The position numbers and the translations under genes are program-made. DNA of 64,000 nucleotides from Granulicella sp. S156 (GTDB taxonomy: Bacteria > Acidobacteriota > Terriglobia > Terriglobales > Acidobacteriaceae). Positions 27,621 through 36,858 of this stretch are shown here, one piece after another (the first letter of the stretch is position 1; the number at the start of each line of letters is the position of its first letter). Under the pieces are notes generated by a model. That model had not been told where the DNA came from. It saw only the letters and a list, made by a program, of their open reading frames with translations, and ran no database searches. The stretch is from positions 249,187 through 313,186 of the forward strand of contig NZ_LMUH01000001.1 of assembly GCF_009766105.1 (NCBI RefSeq). Reading direction: 5' to 3'.

Positions 27621-28454
27621 ATGCGCCGAATCGCACATCACAAACTGGCATCCGCCGGGATCGCGATCCTGCTCATATTCTTGGCCTGCGCAATCTTCGC
27701 TCCATTCCTGGCTCCTCACGATCCGGCACAACTCAACCTGTCTGCGCGTTTGCTGCCTCCTTCCACAGCCCATTGGTTCGGCACCGATGAGCTTGGCCGC
27801 GATGTTCTTTCGAGGACAATCTATGGCGCTCGCGTTTCGTTGACTGTGGCGGTCGCTGTGGTCAGCCTTTCGCTCGCCCTGGGGCTGTTGCTGGGCTCCG
27901 TGGCAGGCTTCTATGGAGGCTTCACCGACACGGTCGTGAACGTCTATCTCACCAATGCGTTCCTGGCATTGCCAGGAATCCTGCTGGCAGTAGCCTTTGT
28001 AGCGTTCCTCGGACCAAGCCTGACCAATCTGATTCTGGCATTGGCGCTGGCGGGTTGGGTGAACTATGCGCGATTAGTGCGAGCACAGGTGATGGCCATG
28101 AAGGAACGCGAGTTCGTGCAAGCGGCACGTTCACTCGGAGCCAACGACATGCGGCTGATTCTGCGACATATTCTGCCAAATATCGTACAGCCGCTCATCG
28201 TACAAGCAGCTGTAGGCATGGCCGCAGCCGTTCTCGCCGAGGCGACTCTCAGTTTTTTGGGCCTCGGCGTGCAGCCTCCTACCCCTACCTGGGGTGCAAT
28301 GCTGAACGATGCACGCTCGCATCTGTTCGAATCACCCTACCTCGTCTTCTTTCCTGCTACGGCTGTAGCGCTCTGCGTGCTATCGTTCAACTTCGTGGGA
28401 GACGGCCTGCGAGATTTCCTCGATCCACGCACACGCATCCGGGAAGGGCTCTGA
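27621..28454 (+). CDS. Dipeptide/oligopeptide-type ABC transporter permease (DppC-like)
   Basis: Inner-membrane permease of the peptide/nickel ABC family, 277 residues from the ATG at 27621 (GAGGGCGG upstream). The N-terminal helix is followed by APHDPAQLNLSARLLPPSTAHWFGTDELGRDVLSR, abbreviated here as the typical DppC FGTDxxGRD motif, then five more membrane segments and the EAA loop EFVQAARSLGANDMRLILRHILPN. The metallophosphoesterase gene begins 3 bases after its stop. No binding protein or ATPase gene is adjacent; the likely partner permease is on the opposite strand at 28959-29924. Confidence 0.88.
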   Translation: MRRIAHHKLASAGIAILLIFLACAIFAPFLAPHDPAQLNLSARLLPPSTAHWFGTDELGRDVLSRTIYGARVSLTVAVAVVSLSLALGLLLGSVAGFYGGFTDTVVNVYLTNAFLALPGILLAVAFVAFLGPSLTNLILALALAGWVNYARLVRAQVMAMKEREFVQAARSLGANDMRLILRHILPNIVQPLIVQAAVGMAAAVLAEATLSFLGLGVQPPTPTWGAMLNDARSHLFESPYLVFFPATAVALCVLSFNFVGDGLRDFLDPRTRIREGL

Positions 28455-28457
28455 TCG

Positions 28458-28934
28458 ATGCTGGTTGGCGTTCTCTCCGACACGCATGGCCTCCTGCGGC
28501 CGCAAGTCCTCGAGGCACTCACTGGGGTGGAATACATCCTGCACTCAGGCGACGTCGGCGACATTCGCATCCTCGACAGACTGCGTGAAATTGCTCCCAC
28601 GACGGCGATTCGCGGGAATATCGACTCTGTCGGTCCCTGCGCTGGACTGCCCGCGACCGAGGCGATTGAACTTGGCGGGCATTTTCTCTACATGGTGCAT
28701 GCGGTCGAGGATCTTGACCTCAACCCGCGCGCTGCGGAGATACAGGTCGTGATCTCCGGCCATTCCCACAAACATTCCATCACACACCGAGATGGCGTTC
28801 TGTATTTGAACCCCGGCAGCATAGGGCCACGGCGGTTTTCGCTTCCGATCACCCTGGCACTCCTGCATCTCGAACCTGAATCTGGATCCGGACCTGGGAA
28901 CATGCGTGCGGAGATTGTTGAACTTGCCCTGTGA
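28458..28934 (+). CDS. YfcE/MJ0936-type metallophosphoesterase
   Basis: Small calcineurin-like phosphodiesterase, 158 residues. The metal-binding motifs are in the expected order: LSDTHG at residues 6-11, HSGDVGD near 29, GNID near 53, and ISGHSHKHS near 99, then LNPGS. This is the usual length of the family. Substrate unknown; relatives split phosphodiesters of small synthetic substrates. It is translationally close to the DppC-like permease (3-base gap) and converges on the DppB-like gene. Confidence 0.88.
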   Translation: MLVGVLSDTHGLLRPQVLEALTGVEYILHSGDVGDIRILDRLREIAPTTAIRGNIDSVGPCAGLPATEAIELGGHFLYMVHAVEDLDLNPRAAEIQVVISGHSHKHSITHRDGVLYLNPGSIGPRRFSLPITLALLHLEPESGSGPGNMRAEIVELAL

Positions 28935-28958
28935 GTGGGCACACCTTCGCTCGTACCC

Positions 28959-29924
28959 CTACCGCCGCATCCTCGGGTCCACAATGGCATATGCCGCATC
29001 GGTGAGCAGATTAACAAGAACATAGGTTAGGCCTACGGCGAGGATGCAACCCTGTACCAGCGCATAGTCTCGGTTTGAGATGGCCGAAAGAGTCAAACGG
29101 CCTAAGCCTGGCCATCCAAAGATCGTCTCCGTGACAATAGCACCGGCGAGCAGAGAACCAAACTGTAACCCCACCACCGTCAGCACGGGGTTCAACGCAT
29201 TGCGCAGAGCATGCCGGTAGACCACCGTTTGCTCCGATAAGCCCTTGGCCCGCGCCGTCCGAATGTAGTCCTGACCAAGCTCCTCAAGCATCGACGTCCG
29301 CACCATGCGCGTAAGAATCGCCGCCATACCCAGCCCAAGGGTAATGGCCGGCAGCACCAGGTGACGCAGAAAGTCGCTTGTGCCAACGCCAGCTCCCGAA
29401 ACCGGAAGCCATCCCAGGCCAATAGAGAAGACAATGATAAGAATCGGTCCCAGGGCAAAGTTGGGAAACGACAGGCCAACGAGACTGAGAAGGCCCAAGG
29501 AACGATCAGGCCAGCGATCACGCCGTCTTGCCGACACAACGCCCGCAGGAATAGCCAGACCGACTCCAATCAGCATCGCCGCTACTGTCAACGCAAGAGT
29601 GTACGGATAGCGCTGCAGCACCAAATGCAATACGGAGTCATGCAGCCGCAGCGATTGACCAAGATCCGCATGGCCAATGCCCCGCCAGTAATGCAGGTAC
29701 TGCTCGCTCAGCGGAGCATCTAGACCATAGGCATGGCGCAAGCCCGCGATGTCCGCCGCGGTTGCCCCTTCACCAAGCATCTGCACAATCGGATCGCCCG
29801 GGACGATGTGAATCAGCAGAAAGACTACCGTAACGACGAGCCAGAGCACTGGCAGCGTCAGAAAAAAACGCCGGGCGATGTTCCTTGCCGTCTGACGAAG
29901 CTGTGATCTTGGGGGTGTACTCAA
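28959..29924 (-). CDS. Dipeptide/oligopeptide-type ABC transporter permease (DppB-like)
   Basis: 321-residue inner-membrane permease. The N-terminal part has FLLIHIVPGDPI and the periplasmic loop YGLDAPLSEQYLHYW, both typical of DppB; five further membrane segments follow, with the EAA loop DYIRTARAKGLSEQTVVYRHALRN. The TTG start at 29924 overlaps the upstream stop as TTGA and has GGAGA six bases ahead. It is co-transcribed with the CorC/HlyC-like gene and faces the DppC-like gene tail to tail, an unusual layout for two halves of one transporter. Confidence 0.88.
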   Translation of the reverse strand: MSTPPRSQLRQTARNIARRFFLTLPVLWLVVTVVFLLIHIVPGDPIVQMLGEGATAADIAGLRHAYGLDAPLSEQYLHYWRGIGHADLGQSLRLHDSVLHLVLQRYPYTLALTVAAMLIGVGLAIPAGVVSARRRDRWPDRSLGLLSLVGLSFPNFALGPILIIVFSIGLGWLPVSGAGVGTSDFLRHLVLPAITLGLGMAAILTRMVRTSMLEELGQDYIRTARAKGLSEQTVVYRHALRNALNPVLTVVGLQFGSLLAGAIVTETIFGWPGLGRLTLSAISNRDYALVQGCILAVGLTYVLVNLLTDAAYAIVDPRMRR

Positions 29925-31345
29925 CGTGTGTCTCCGGTCGTAACGCCGCGAAACTTATCCTGCTTCGAATCGTCGTTGATCTCCTCGATGCGGACGCGCG
30001 CAATTCGCTGGCCCTTCATCTCCGCGATGAAAAAGCGCCGGCCCTCATAGTCGATCGACTCGCCAACATCAGGAATATGCCCAAGCTGCGCCAGCAGAAA
30101 GCCGGCAAGAGTCTCCACCCCCGACTCGCGCGGAAACTTCCAGCGAAGCTGCGTCACCAGATCGCGCAGAGAAGCACTACCATCGATCATCAGGCCACCA
30201 TCGGCTGTGGGCAAAGGGAGATTCTTGCCGATGTCGAACTCGTCATGCACCTCTCCAACGATCTGTTCAAGTGCATCTTCCGCCGTCACCAAACCCAGCG
30301 TGCTGCCGAACTCGTCCACCACAATCGCGATCTGGCGGCGACGTTCCTGGAACTCCTGCAGCAGTTCAACCGCCAGCTTCGTCTCTGGCACCACCAGCAC
30401 ATCACGCATCACCTGGCGCAGCGTGATGTTGGACGGGCCATGGCTGCCCAGGCCCTGCGCAACACTGCGAAAGTGCATCAGGCGGGAGATGTCCTTCGAA
30501 TAGACAACACCAATGATATGTTCACGACCGCGCTCGGGGTCGTAGATGGGAACGCGCGAGTGCTGTTCCTCAACGATGCTGGCGCTGGCCTGCTCCAGCA
30601 GCATGTCTGCGGGCAAGGAGAATATCTTGCCGCGCGGCGTCATGATCTCACTGGTCACTACGTGGTTCAGTTCGATGGCACGATGGATGATCTCTTCCTG
30701 AAAGGCCGGCAGCAGGCCCATGCGACGCGTCGCCGTAGCCATCAGCTTCAACTCTTCCGGCGAGTGAGCCGCCGACTCCCCACGTAAAGGTGCACGAAAG
30801 ACCCGCAGCACTATCGCTGCCGAGACATTCATGACCTTAATCGCGGGCCGGGTCATGCGGATAAAGACATCCACGGGCCCAGCGACCGCCAGCGCAATGC
30901 GTTCCGCGCGTTGCAAAGCGAGAGACTTCGGTACGAGCTCGCCGAGCAGCACCTCAAAGTAGGTGATGATCGCAAAAGCGATCACAACCGCGATCGAGTG
31001 CGCATAGAGAACCAGATGCGTCTGCCCGCCAGGCAACCATGTCAGATGCCTCAGGCCGTGCATTAGAGCTTCCGCTATCGCGGGCTCGCCGATGCCACCC
31101 AGAGCAAGACTGGCCAACGTAACGCCGAATTGAACGGCGGGCAAAAAATCGTCGATATTGTTTTTGAGCTGGAGCGCGGTGCGCGCCCCTGGCCGGTTGA
31201 GTGCGATGAGTTGCTCAATGCGGGTCTCGCGGACGCTGACAAGCGCAAACTCAGCAGCCACGAAGAAGCTATTCGCCAGAATGAAGAAGGCGATCAGACT
31301 CCCGTGTACAAGCATCCATTCCAGCATTTCGCCTGAGTTTAGCAT
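29921..31345 (-). CDS. CNNM-domain/CBS hemolysin-family membrane protein (CorC/HlyC type)
   Basis: 474 residues: an N-terminal CNNM transmembrane domain (ANSFFVAAEFALVSVRETRIEQL, then FGVTLASLALGGIGEPA and a further membrane pair ending in YFEVLLGELVPKSLALQ), two CBS repeats in the middle (VTSEIMTPRGKIFSL and VVPETKLAVELLQEF), and a C-terminal CorC_HlyC domain (FDIGKNLPLPTADGGLMIDG). Such proteins are linked to magnesium or cobalt efflux in other organisms. The ATG at 31327 has AGGCG upstream and may be the true start instead of 31345. Its stop overlaps the DppB-like start. Confidence 0.87.
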   Translation of the reverse strand: MLNSGEMLEWMLVHGSLIAFFILANSFFVAAEFALVSVRETRIEQLIALNRPGARTALQLKNNIDDFLPAVQFGVTLASLALGGIGEPAIAEALMHGLRHLTWLPGGQTHLVLYAHSIAVVIAFAIITYFEVLLGELVPKSLALQRAERIALAVAGPVDVFIRMTRPAIKVMNVSAAIVLRVFRAPLRGESAAHSPEELKLMATATRRMGLLPAFQEEIIHRAIELNHVVTSEIMTPRGKIFSLPADMLLEQASASIVEEQHSRVPIYDPERGREHIIGVVYSKDISRLMHFRSVAQGLGSHGPSNITLRQVMRDVLVVPETKLAVELLQEFQERRRQIAIVVDEFGSTLGLVTAEDALEQIVGEVHDEFDIGKNLPLPTADGGLMIDGSASLRDLVTQLRWKFPRESGVETLAGFLLAQLGHIPDVGESIDYEGRRFFIAEMKGQRIARVRIEEINDDSKQDKFRGVTTGDTR

Positions 31346-31380
31346 TCCGGGGAACGTCTGTGATGGACTCTACAGACATA

Positions 31381-31415
31381 GCAAAGGCCCATGGATTGAA
31401 TCCACGGGCCTTTGC
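31381..31415. terminator. Strong hairpin between trxA and the CorC-like gene
   Basis: 15-bp stem with one mismatch (outer GCAAAGGCCC/GGGCCTTTGC, inner TGGA/TCCA) and a 5-base loop, 25 bases after the trxA stop. It lacks a T-run on either strand, so termination is inferred from position. Confidence 0.5.
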
Positions 31416-31440
31416 GAGATTTATTCAGCAAGCCGGGCTA

Positions 31441-31797
31441 TTAGGCGCGGACCTGAGCTGTCTCTTGAACGAGCACACGCTTCAGCGACTGGTCGATGGT
31501 GTCCTTGGGGACAAAACCGACGATCTGCTCGGCAACTTTGCCGCCCTTGAAGATCAAGAGCGCGGGAATACCGCGAATGCCATAACGACCGGGCGTCATG
31601 TTGTTGCGATCAACGTCCATCTTCATGACCTTGAGCTGGCCGTTGTACTCTTCGGCAACGGCGTCGACGACAGGAGCCAGCGCGCGACAGGGACCACACC
31701 ATGCTGCCCAGAAGTCCACCAGGACCGGGGTCTCGGATTGCAACACCTGTTTCTCGAACTCGGCGTCGTTAACTTCTGTGACAAACTGACCTGCCAT
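31441..31797 (-). CDS. trxA: Thioredoxin
   Basis: Cytoplasmic disulfide reductase. 118 residues from the ATG at 31797, which has AAAGGAGAG upstream; a frame extending to 31842 adds an unlikely tail. The active site WCGPC is at residues 33-37, with the conserved DFWAAWCGPC context, Asp28, the cis-proline segment GIRGIPALLIFKGG and a C-terminal helix. Length and motifs are standard. It stands alone, followed by a strong hairpin. Confidence 0.95.
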   Translation of the reverse strand: MAGQFVTEVNDAEFEKQVLQSETPVLVDFWAAWCGPCRALAPVVDAVAEEYNGQLKVMKMDVDRNNMTPGRYGIRGIPALLIFKGGKVAEQIVGFVPKDTIDQSLKRVLVQETAQVRA

Positions 31798-32098
31798 ATG
31801 ACTCTCTCCTTTAGCCGCCTCGATTCTGGCAACTATATACACACATCTATCATAGATGCGCGGCGGTGGAAAACGGTGCAGGCTGCTGGGAATTGCATAA
31901 CGCCTATTGCGTGGTGCAATTCAAAAAATGTCATTCCTTCCCACTGAAACCGAACTGGCCCGTCATTAGCGCGCGTGGCAACGAAGCTTGAAACATACCT
32001 TTTCAGCCATTTAGCCCAAAACATTTCTTGGATTTGTGTGTCAGATATTGTATTGGCAGGTATAGAAGTCGGTACCCTATTATCTGAGATCTACGCCC
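31798..32098. other. Intergenic region between divergent trxA and a small secreted-protein gene
   Basis: 301 bases containing the leaders of both genes. No gene, repeat or clear operator was seen. Confidence 0.5.
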
Positions 32099-32461
32099 AT
32101 GAATACCGTTCGACGCTCGTATCTCTATCACGTCGCGATACTTTGCCTCACGGTTTTGCTCAGCCAGACCGCGAACGCAGCGAAGCTCCCCCAGCTGCTC
32201 GTTCCAGGCACACCTTCTTCCTGTCTCAGGCTAACCTCTGCACGGCCTGAGCCCAAGAAGACACTCAAGCTCGCGGCTAAAAAGGTTCGTGGCCCGCGTC
32301 TGGCTCAGCGCAATGACACGGGTCTTTCGACGACCTCCTTTGCCCCGATCAGCTTTGCCAAAGCCTGCGCTCCTGGAGAGCAATGCACCCGCTTTGTTCT
32401 CCAAGCCAGCCGTGCTCTGGCGATCACGCCACAGTGCCGCTCTTTCGCGCTGCGCATCTAG
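32099..32461 (+). CDS. Small secreted protein of unknown function
   Basis: 120 residues with a clear signal peptide (YHVAILCLTVLLSQTANAA). The mature part is basic, with a lysine-rich patch KKTLKLAAKKVRG and three cysteines (C-APGEQ-C and one near the C-terminus), which could form disulfides outside the cell. Not recognised. The neighbouring 32587-33471 gene on the same strand also encodes an exported protein. Support for being a gene is the signal peptide and the open frame only. Confidence 0.55.
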   Translation: MNTVRRSYLYHVAILCLTVLLSQTANAAKLPQLLVPGTPSSCLRLTSARPEPKKTLKLAAKKVRGPRLAQRNDTGLSTTSFAPISFAKACAPGEQCTRFVLQASRALAITPQCRSFALRI

Positions 32462-32586
32462 TCCGCTTCTACATTCCATATTGCTCCCGCTTCGAAGCTC
32501 GTCTCTGAACGTGCGCCTCTGCGCATCCCGTCAGAACGACCTTCACGACGCTAACGCATGGTCATTATTACTTTTGGAGCTATGTC

Positions 32587-33471
32587 ATGAAAAAGCAGAT
32601 GCGAATCTTCTCCGCCGTCAGTACTGTGATTCTTACCTCGGTTTTTGCCTTCGCTCAAACAGCACTTGCACAGGACGACGCAGCAATGCAGGCCGCACAG
32701 CAGGCGACCCAGGCTGCACAGGACGCGGCAATGCAGGCAAACACGATGATGCAACAGGCCAGCCAAGCTAGTCAGCAGGCGATGCAGAATGCACAGAACG
32801 CCGCCATGGACAATAATCCAGGCTACAGTTCATCCAACCACCAGCAGCCTCCCACTGTTCCCTCACCCAACACACCCGTTCCGGCGCAGATCCGCACCGC
32901 GCATACTGTCTTCCTTGCTAGCGACGGCTCTGATCCCAACTTTCCTCTCGACCCCAACACCGCATACTCCGCCTTCTACGACGCCATCCAATCTTGGGGA
33001 CACTACCAGCTCGCCCCCTCGGCCCAGGAGGCCGATCTCGTCTTCCAACTCCGCGGCGTCGCGCCTATCACCGATATCTCAGGAGATCGTTACGGCGTCT
33101 ACTCGAGCACCAGCCCTGCCTTCCAACTCATCATCCGCGATCCCAAAACCAACACTCGCCTCTGGACCGTCACGTCACCCGTCTTTGCAGCGCCGAAGAG
33201 GTCCACGATGGCCTACTGGCAAAGCATCGCTGTCACGAACCTCGTCAGCCGCGTCAAGGTTCTAGCTGGCCAACCGCTCTCACCGGCTGAGTCAGCTAGC
33301 CTGACAACGATCCCCAACTACCACCACGGCCGCAACGCCGCCATTCTCACGGGAGCTGCTGCTGCAACAGCCGTAGCTGTAACTGTCATCGCGGTCCATG
33401 AGATGCACAACTCACAGGCCGACTTTTGCAACGCTCACAACATTCCACTCAACGCATGCCCTGGTAGCTAG
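32587..33471 (+). CDS. Exported protein of unknown function with a Gln/Ala-rich N-terminal region
   Basis: 294 residues. A signal peptide (VSTVILTSVFAFAQTALAQ) is followed by a Met/Gln/Ala-rich stretch at about residues 30-75 (repeating AMQ, AAQQ, AQDAA, QQAS units) that would form a long helix, then a Pro-rich linker (PPTVPSPNTPVPAQ). The folded part from residue ~98 has HTVFLASDGSD, a DLVFQLRGVAPITDISGDRYG segment and a GxxLWTVTSPV-like strand, with a hydrophobic helix (AAILTGAAAATAVAVTVIAV) near the C-terminus that could anchor it in a membrane. GGAG stands 7 bases before ATG. Function unknown. Confidence 0.7.
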   Translation: MKKQMRIFSAVSTVILTSVFAFAQTALAQDDAAMQAAQQATQAAQDAAMQANTMMQQASQASQQAMQNAQNAAMDNNPGYSSSNHQQPPTVPSPNTPVPAQIRTAHTVFLASDGSDPNFPLDPNTAYSAFYDAIQSWGHYQLAPSAQEADLVFQLRGVAPITDISGDRYGVYSSTSPAFQLIIRDPKTNTRLWTVTSPVFAAPKRSTMAYWQSIAVTNLVSRVKVLAGQPLSPAESASLTTIPNYHHGRNAAILTGAAAATAVAVTVIAVHEMHNSQADFCNAHNIPLNACPGS

Positions 33472-33568
33472 TACCGAGACAGAGTGAAGGAGTGGACAGG
33501 AAGGGTTGTCAGTTAGGCAGGCCGATTTTTGGCTGACACCTTTAGCCTGCAAGTAGCGGTCTTGAAAA

Positions 33569-33606
33569 CGGAGAGTGCCGAGGCCTTTAGGCCACGGCAC
33601 TCTCCG
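33569..33606 (-). terminator. Intrinsic terminator after thrB
   Basis: 12-bp perfect stem (CGGAGAGTGCCG paired with CGGCACTCTCCG) with an inner GGCC/GGCC stem over TTTA. On the minus strand it is followed by GTTTTC. It lies between the converging thrB and the exported-protein gene and may serve both. Confidence 0.7.
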
Positions 33607-33636
33607 CGCTCTTGCGCAAACCCACAGGCCTTAGTT

Positions 33637-34551
33637 CTATGGCGCGTTCAATAGTGTTTTAGTGGCGCCGCCAGCTATTCTCAAAGACACCAGCTCCACA
33701 TCGGGGGCCAGCAACAGCCGTAATCGGGTCTCAGCTTCTAGAAAAGTCGTCCCTTCGGCCAGAAACAGCAGCACGGAGGGTCCGGCGCCGCTCAGGGCGA
33801 CGCCTGCGATCTCCGGCTCCGCGGCCAGCGGCAGCAACTGTTTGAGGAGCGGGCAAGCTTCGGTTCGATAGGGCTGGTGCATGCGGTCCTGCATCGCCGT
33901 AGCCAGCAACTCAAGTCGCCCCTGGGCGAACGCCGCGACCAGCAGCGACGCACGCTGCACGTTGAAGATCGTATCGGCCTTCGAGTAGCTATCCGGCAGC
34001 AGCGCACGGGCTTCTTTCGTGGCAAGGCTGGTCGGCTGTACGGCGAGCACCAGCTCCCAGTTCGGATCGCCTGCAAAGGTTGCGACTTCAACCTCTTCAC
34101 CCTGCTGAGAGGAGACCGTGAAGCCGCCATACCAGCAAGCGGCCACATTGTCCGGATGTCCCTCGCGACGGCTGGCCTCGGCAACGATGCCCACATCCCC
34201 AAGCCCAAGATTGCCGAAGTGATCGGCCAGTGCTACTCCGGCCAGAAGCGCGGCCGCGCTCGACCCACAGCCCATGCCCAGAGGAATTTCGTTGTGAATC
34301 TTAAGATGGAGTGGAAGGATCTGCCGGCCTGCAGCGCTCAGGACAGCGCAGTAGGTATCCAAGGTGAGGTTACGTTCCAGCGCACCACAAAGCGCGGCAT
34401 CGCGCCCCGTTGCATGAATCTCAAAGCTGGACGCGGCATGGGCCTCCACGGAGAGATGCATCGACAACGCCAACCCAGCGGCGTCAAAGCCCGGGCCCAG
34501 ATTTGCTGAAGTCGCTGGCAGTACCAGACGCACGGCAGGAACCACACTCAT
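33637..34551 (-). CDS. thrB: Homoserine kinase
   Basis: GHMP kinase that phosphorylates L-homoserine in threonine synthesis. 304 residues. The N-terminal LPATSANLGPGFDAAGLAL is the family signature, the ATP-binding loop is PLGMGCGSSAAALLAG, and motif 3 is GVALSGAGPSVLLFL near the C-terminus. Its ATG overlaps the thrC stop by ATGA, so the pair is translationally coupled. Homoserine dehydrogenase and aspartokinase are not in the window. Confidence 0.95.
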   Translation of the reverse strand: MSVVPAVRLVLPATSANLGPGFDAAGLALSMHLSVEAHAASSFEIHATGRDAALCGALERNLTLDTYCAVLSAAGRQILPLHLKIHNEIPLGMGCGSSAAALLAGVALADHFGNLGLGDVGIVAEASRREGHPDNVAACWYGGFTVSSQQGEEVEVATFAGDPNWELVLAVQPTSLATKEARALLPDSYSKADTIFNVQRASLLVAAFAQGRLELLATAMQDRMHQPYRTEACPLLKQLLPLAAEPEIAGVALSGAGPSVLLFLAEGTTFLEAETRLRLLLAPDVELVSLRIAGGATKTLLNAP

Positions 34552-35936
34552 GCGATCTGGCCTGCCGTAGCGGCAACGCTATCCAGCGCCCGCAGGACAT
34601 CATCCACATTCGCATCCAGCACAATCGGCGCATGTTGCAGCGCCGCGTGCTGGTCGAGTTCGCCGCGGCCTGCCTCTGCAAGCTCCGCCTCGTTGAATAG
34701 TTGACCGCGATGGTACTGGATGGTGTATTCGGAGTCCTTCAGGGTATGGCCGGTCAACAGCAATATCGCCGTCTCTTCCGTGCCGACGCGGCCAGCCGCA
34801 ACAAGCTTCTTCAAGCCCGCCAGGGTTACCGCCGATGCCGGCTCGCAACCGATCCCCTCGGCTCCGATCTGAGCCTTGGCCAGCGCAATCTCGCGCTCGT
34901 TGACCTGCTCGCACCAGCCACCGGTAGCTTCGAGGATGCGCACCGTCTTCTTCCAGGAAGCTGGGTTCCCGATGCGGATCGCCGAAGCGCGCGTCTCGGC
35001 TTTCACCGGCTCCAGACTGCGGCCGCCGTTCTCCTGCATGGCGCGGTAGAGCGGATTGGCCCCCTCCGCCTGAATGACACTGATCTTCGGGACGCGCGAG
35101 ATGAACCCTAGATGCTTCAACTCGGCAAAGCCCTTGCCCAACGCAGCGCAGTTGGCCAGATTGCCGCCTGGAACGATGACGTGGTGCGGCACCTGCCAGT
35201 CGGTCTGCTCCAGCATCTCGAACGCGGGAGTCTTCTGGCCTTCGAGCCGGTAGGGATTCACGGAGTTCAATAAATAGATAGGCGCGCGCTTCACCAACTC
35301 CGTCAGTACACGCACGCAGCCGTCGAAGTCCGTGCGCAACTGCACCGTCATCGAGCCATAGTCCATCGACTGCGAAAGCTTGCCCCAGGCGATCTTGCCT
35401 TCAGGGATCAACACCATACTGCGCAAGCCGGCACGAGCCGCGTAGGCGGCCATCGCGGCGGAGGTGTTGCCGGTCGACGCGCAGGCGACCCACTCAAAGC
35501 CGCGCGAGACCGCGACCGAAAGAGCAGCCGTCATCCCCGTATCTTTAAAAGAACCGGTGGGATTCATCCCCTGGTGCTTGGCCAGCAGCCAGTTCATCCC
35601 CAGCGCGGCAGCAGACTTTGGGAGCTCGTAGAGAGGGGTGTTCCCCTCGCGAAGCGTAATAGCCTGATCGTCCGCGACGATTGGCAGCAAGTCGCGAAAA
35701 CGCCAGACACCGCTCTGGTCCACAGCTAAAGTCGAGGTTCGACGTTCCTGCCATAGGTGCTTCAAAGCAAATGGGTTAGGACGATTGACGGGGGCACCGG
35801 AAGCACTTTCGCTCCAGGGGTATTCCACCTCATAGAGATCGCCGCAGCTTGGGCAACGGAAGTCGCTTCGAGCCTCCTGGCCGGCGATCCTTTGCCCGCA
35901 GCCCGTGCATCGGAGCATGTGTGTTTGCGTACTCAT
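34548..35936 (-). CDS. thrC: Threonine synthase
   Basis: PLP enzyme that turns O-phosphohomoserine into threonine. 462 residues. The N-terminus has a zinc-ribbon-like pair of CxxC motifs (CTGCGQ and CPSCGD), often seen in threonine synthases of this group. PLP lysine lies in GMNPTGSFKDTGM, followed by CASTGNTSAAMAAYAARAG for the phosphate site and a GGNLANCAALGKG loop. It precedes thrB with a 4-base overlap. The call is firm. Confidence 0.95.
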   Translation of the reverse strand: MSTQTHMLRCTGCGQRIAGQEARSDFRCPSCGDLYEVEYPWSESASGAPVNRPNPFALKHLWQERRTSTLAVDQSGVWRFRDLLPIVADDQAITLREGNTPLYELPKSAAALGMNWLLAKHQGMNPTGSFKDTGMTAALSVAVSRGFEWVACASTGNTSAAMAAYAARAGLRSMVLIPEGKIAWGKLSQSMDYGSMTVQLRTDFDGCVRVLTELVKRAPIYLLNSVNPYRLEGQKTPAFEMLEQTDWQVPHHVIVPGGNLANCAALGKGFAELKHLGFISRVPKISVIQAEGANPLYRAMQENGGRSLEPVKAETRASAIRIGNPASWKKTVRILEATGGWCEQVNEREIALAKAQIGAEGIGCEPASAVTLAGLKKLVAAGRVGTEETAILLLTGHTLKDSEYTIQYHRGQLFNEAELAEAGRGELDQHAALQHAPIVLDANVDDVLRALDSVAATAGQIA

Positions 35937-36062
35937 GTGTTTCCATAGATTATCGCAGAGCCTGTTTCATGGGGTTGTGATTGCGGTTTCTTCTCTCCGT
36001 TCTTGCACTTGTTTTTCTGGCAAAAGCGAAAACAAAGCCCTGCGTCTGTTTTGCTATAGTTC

Positions 36063-36830
36063 ATGCTCATGCGATTCCCGCGCTTATTCTCCCTCTCGTT
36101 ATTGCTGGCCTTTGGCATAATCGCTCAAGCACAGACGAAAGAGCTCCATATAGCTGCCGCAGCCGACCTGCAGCCAGTGCTGCCGACGTTAGCCCAAGCC
36201 TATGAGCACGCAACGGGGACCAAAATCGTCGCTTCCTTTGGGTCTACCGCGACGCTGACCCAGCAGCTGCTGAACGGCGATCCGCAGGACGTCTTTCTTG
36301 CGGCGGACTTTGTCCATCCCGAACAGCTTGTTGCCGCAAACCTCACGGTAGAACACAGCCCTGTGCCTTATGCCAAAGGCGTTCTTGTGCTGTGGGCGCG
36401 TAAGGATTCACCGGTGCAGCCACTCACGCTCGACGCTCTGACCGATCCTCGCGTGCAGAAGATCGCTGTCGCCAACGATCAGCACGCTCCTTATGGCGTG
36501 GCAGCGACGAAGGTTCTTGCTGCGCTGCACCTGACCGACAAGGTCGCCAGCAAGCTCGTAGTGGCGGAGAACATCGCGCAGACGGCGCAGTTTGCAGAGT
36601 CCGGCAATGCACAGGTGGGGCTTATCTCGCTGACCATCGCCAGTTCCCCACACTTCCGCGAGATAGGCACCTACGTTCGCTTTCCCAACGTCTATCCCGC
36701 AATCCGGCAGTGCGGGGTTACCTTGAAGGCCTCGAAGAACCAGAGCGCCGCTCAGGACTTTCTTCGCTGGCTGACGAGCAAGGACGTACAGGAAAATCTG
36801 CAGAAGATGGGGCTCGATCCCGCGGAATGA
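36063..36830 (+). CDS. modA: Molybdate ABC transporter substrate-binding protein
   Basis: Periplasmic molybdate- (and perhaps tungstate-) binding protein, 255 residues with a signal peptide (LFSLSLLLAFGIIAQAQ). The mature start KELHIAAAADLQPVLPTLAQAYEHATG and the loop FGSTATLTQQLLNGDPQDVFLAAD are typical of ModA, as is YAKGVLVLWARKDSP. ATGs at 36063 and 36069 are both possible; neither has a strong ribosome site. modB follows after a 158-base gap filled by a large inverted repeat. Confidence 0.93.
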   Translation: MLMRFPRLFSLSLLLAFGIIAQAQTKELHIAAAADLQPVLPTLAQAYEHATGTKIVASFGSTATLTQQLLNGDPQDVFLAADFVHPEQLVAANLTVEHSPVPYAKGVLVLWARKDSPVQPLTLDALTDPRVQKIAVANDQHAPYGVAATKVLAALHLTDKVASKLVVAENIAQTAQFAESGNAQVGLISLTIASSPHFREIGTYVRFPNVYPAIRQCGVTLKASKNQSAAQDFLRWLTSKDVQENLQKMGLDPAE

Positions 36831-36858
36831 AGACACCCTCCTTTGTGGTAGCTACAAA

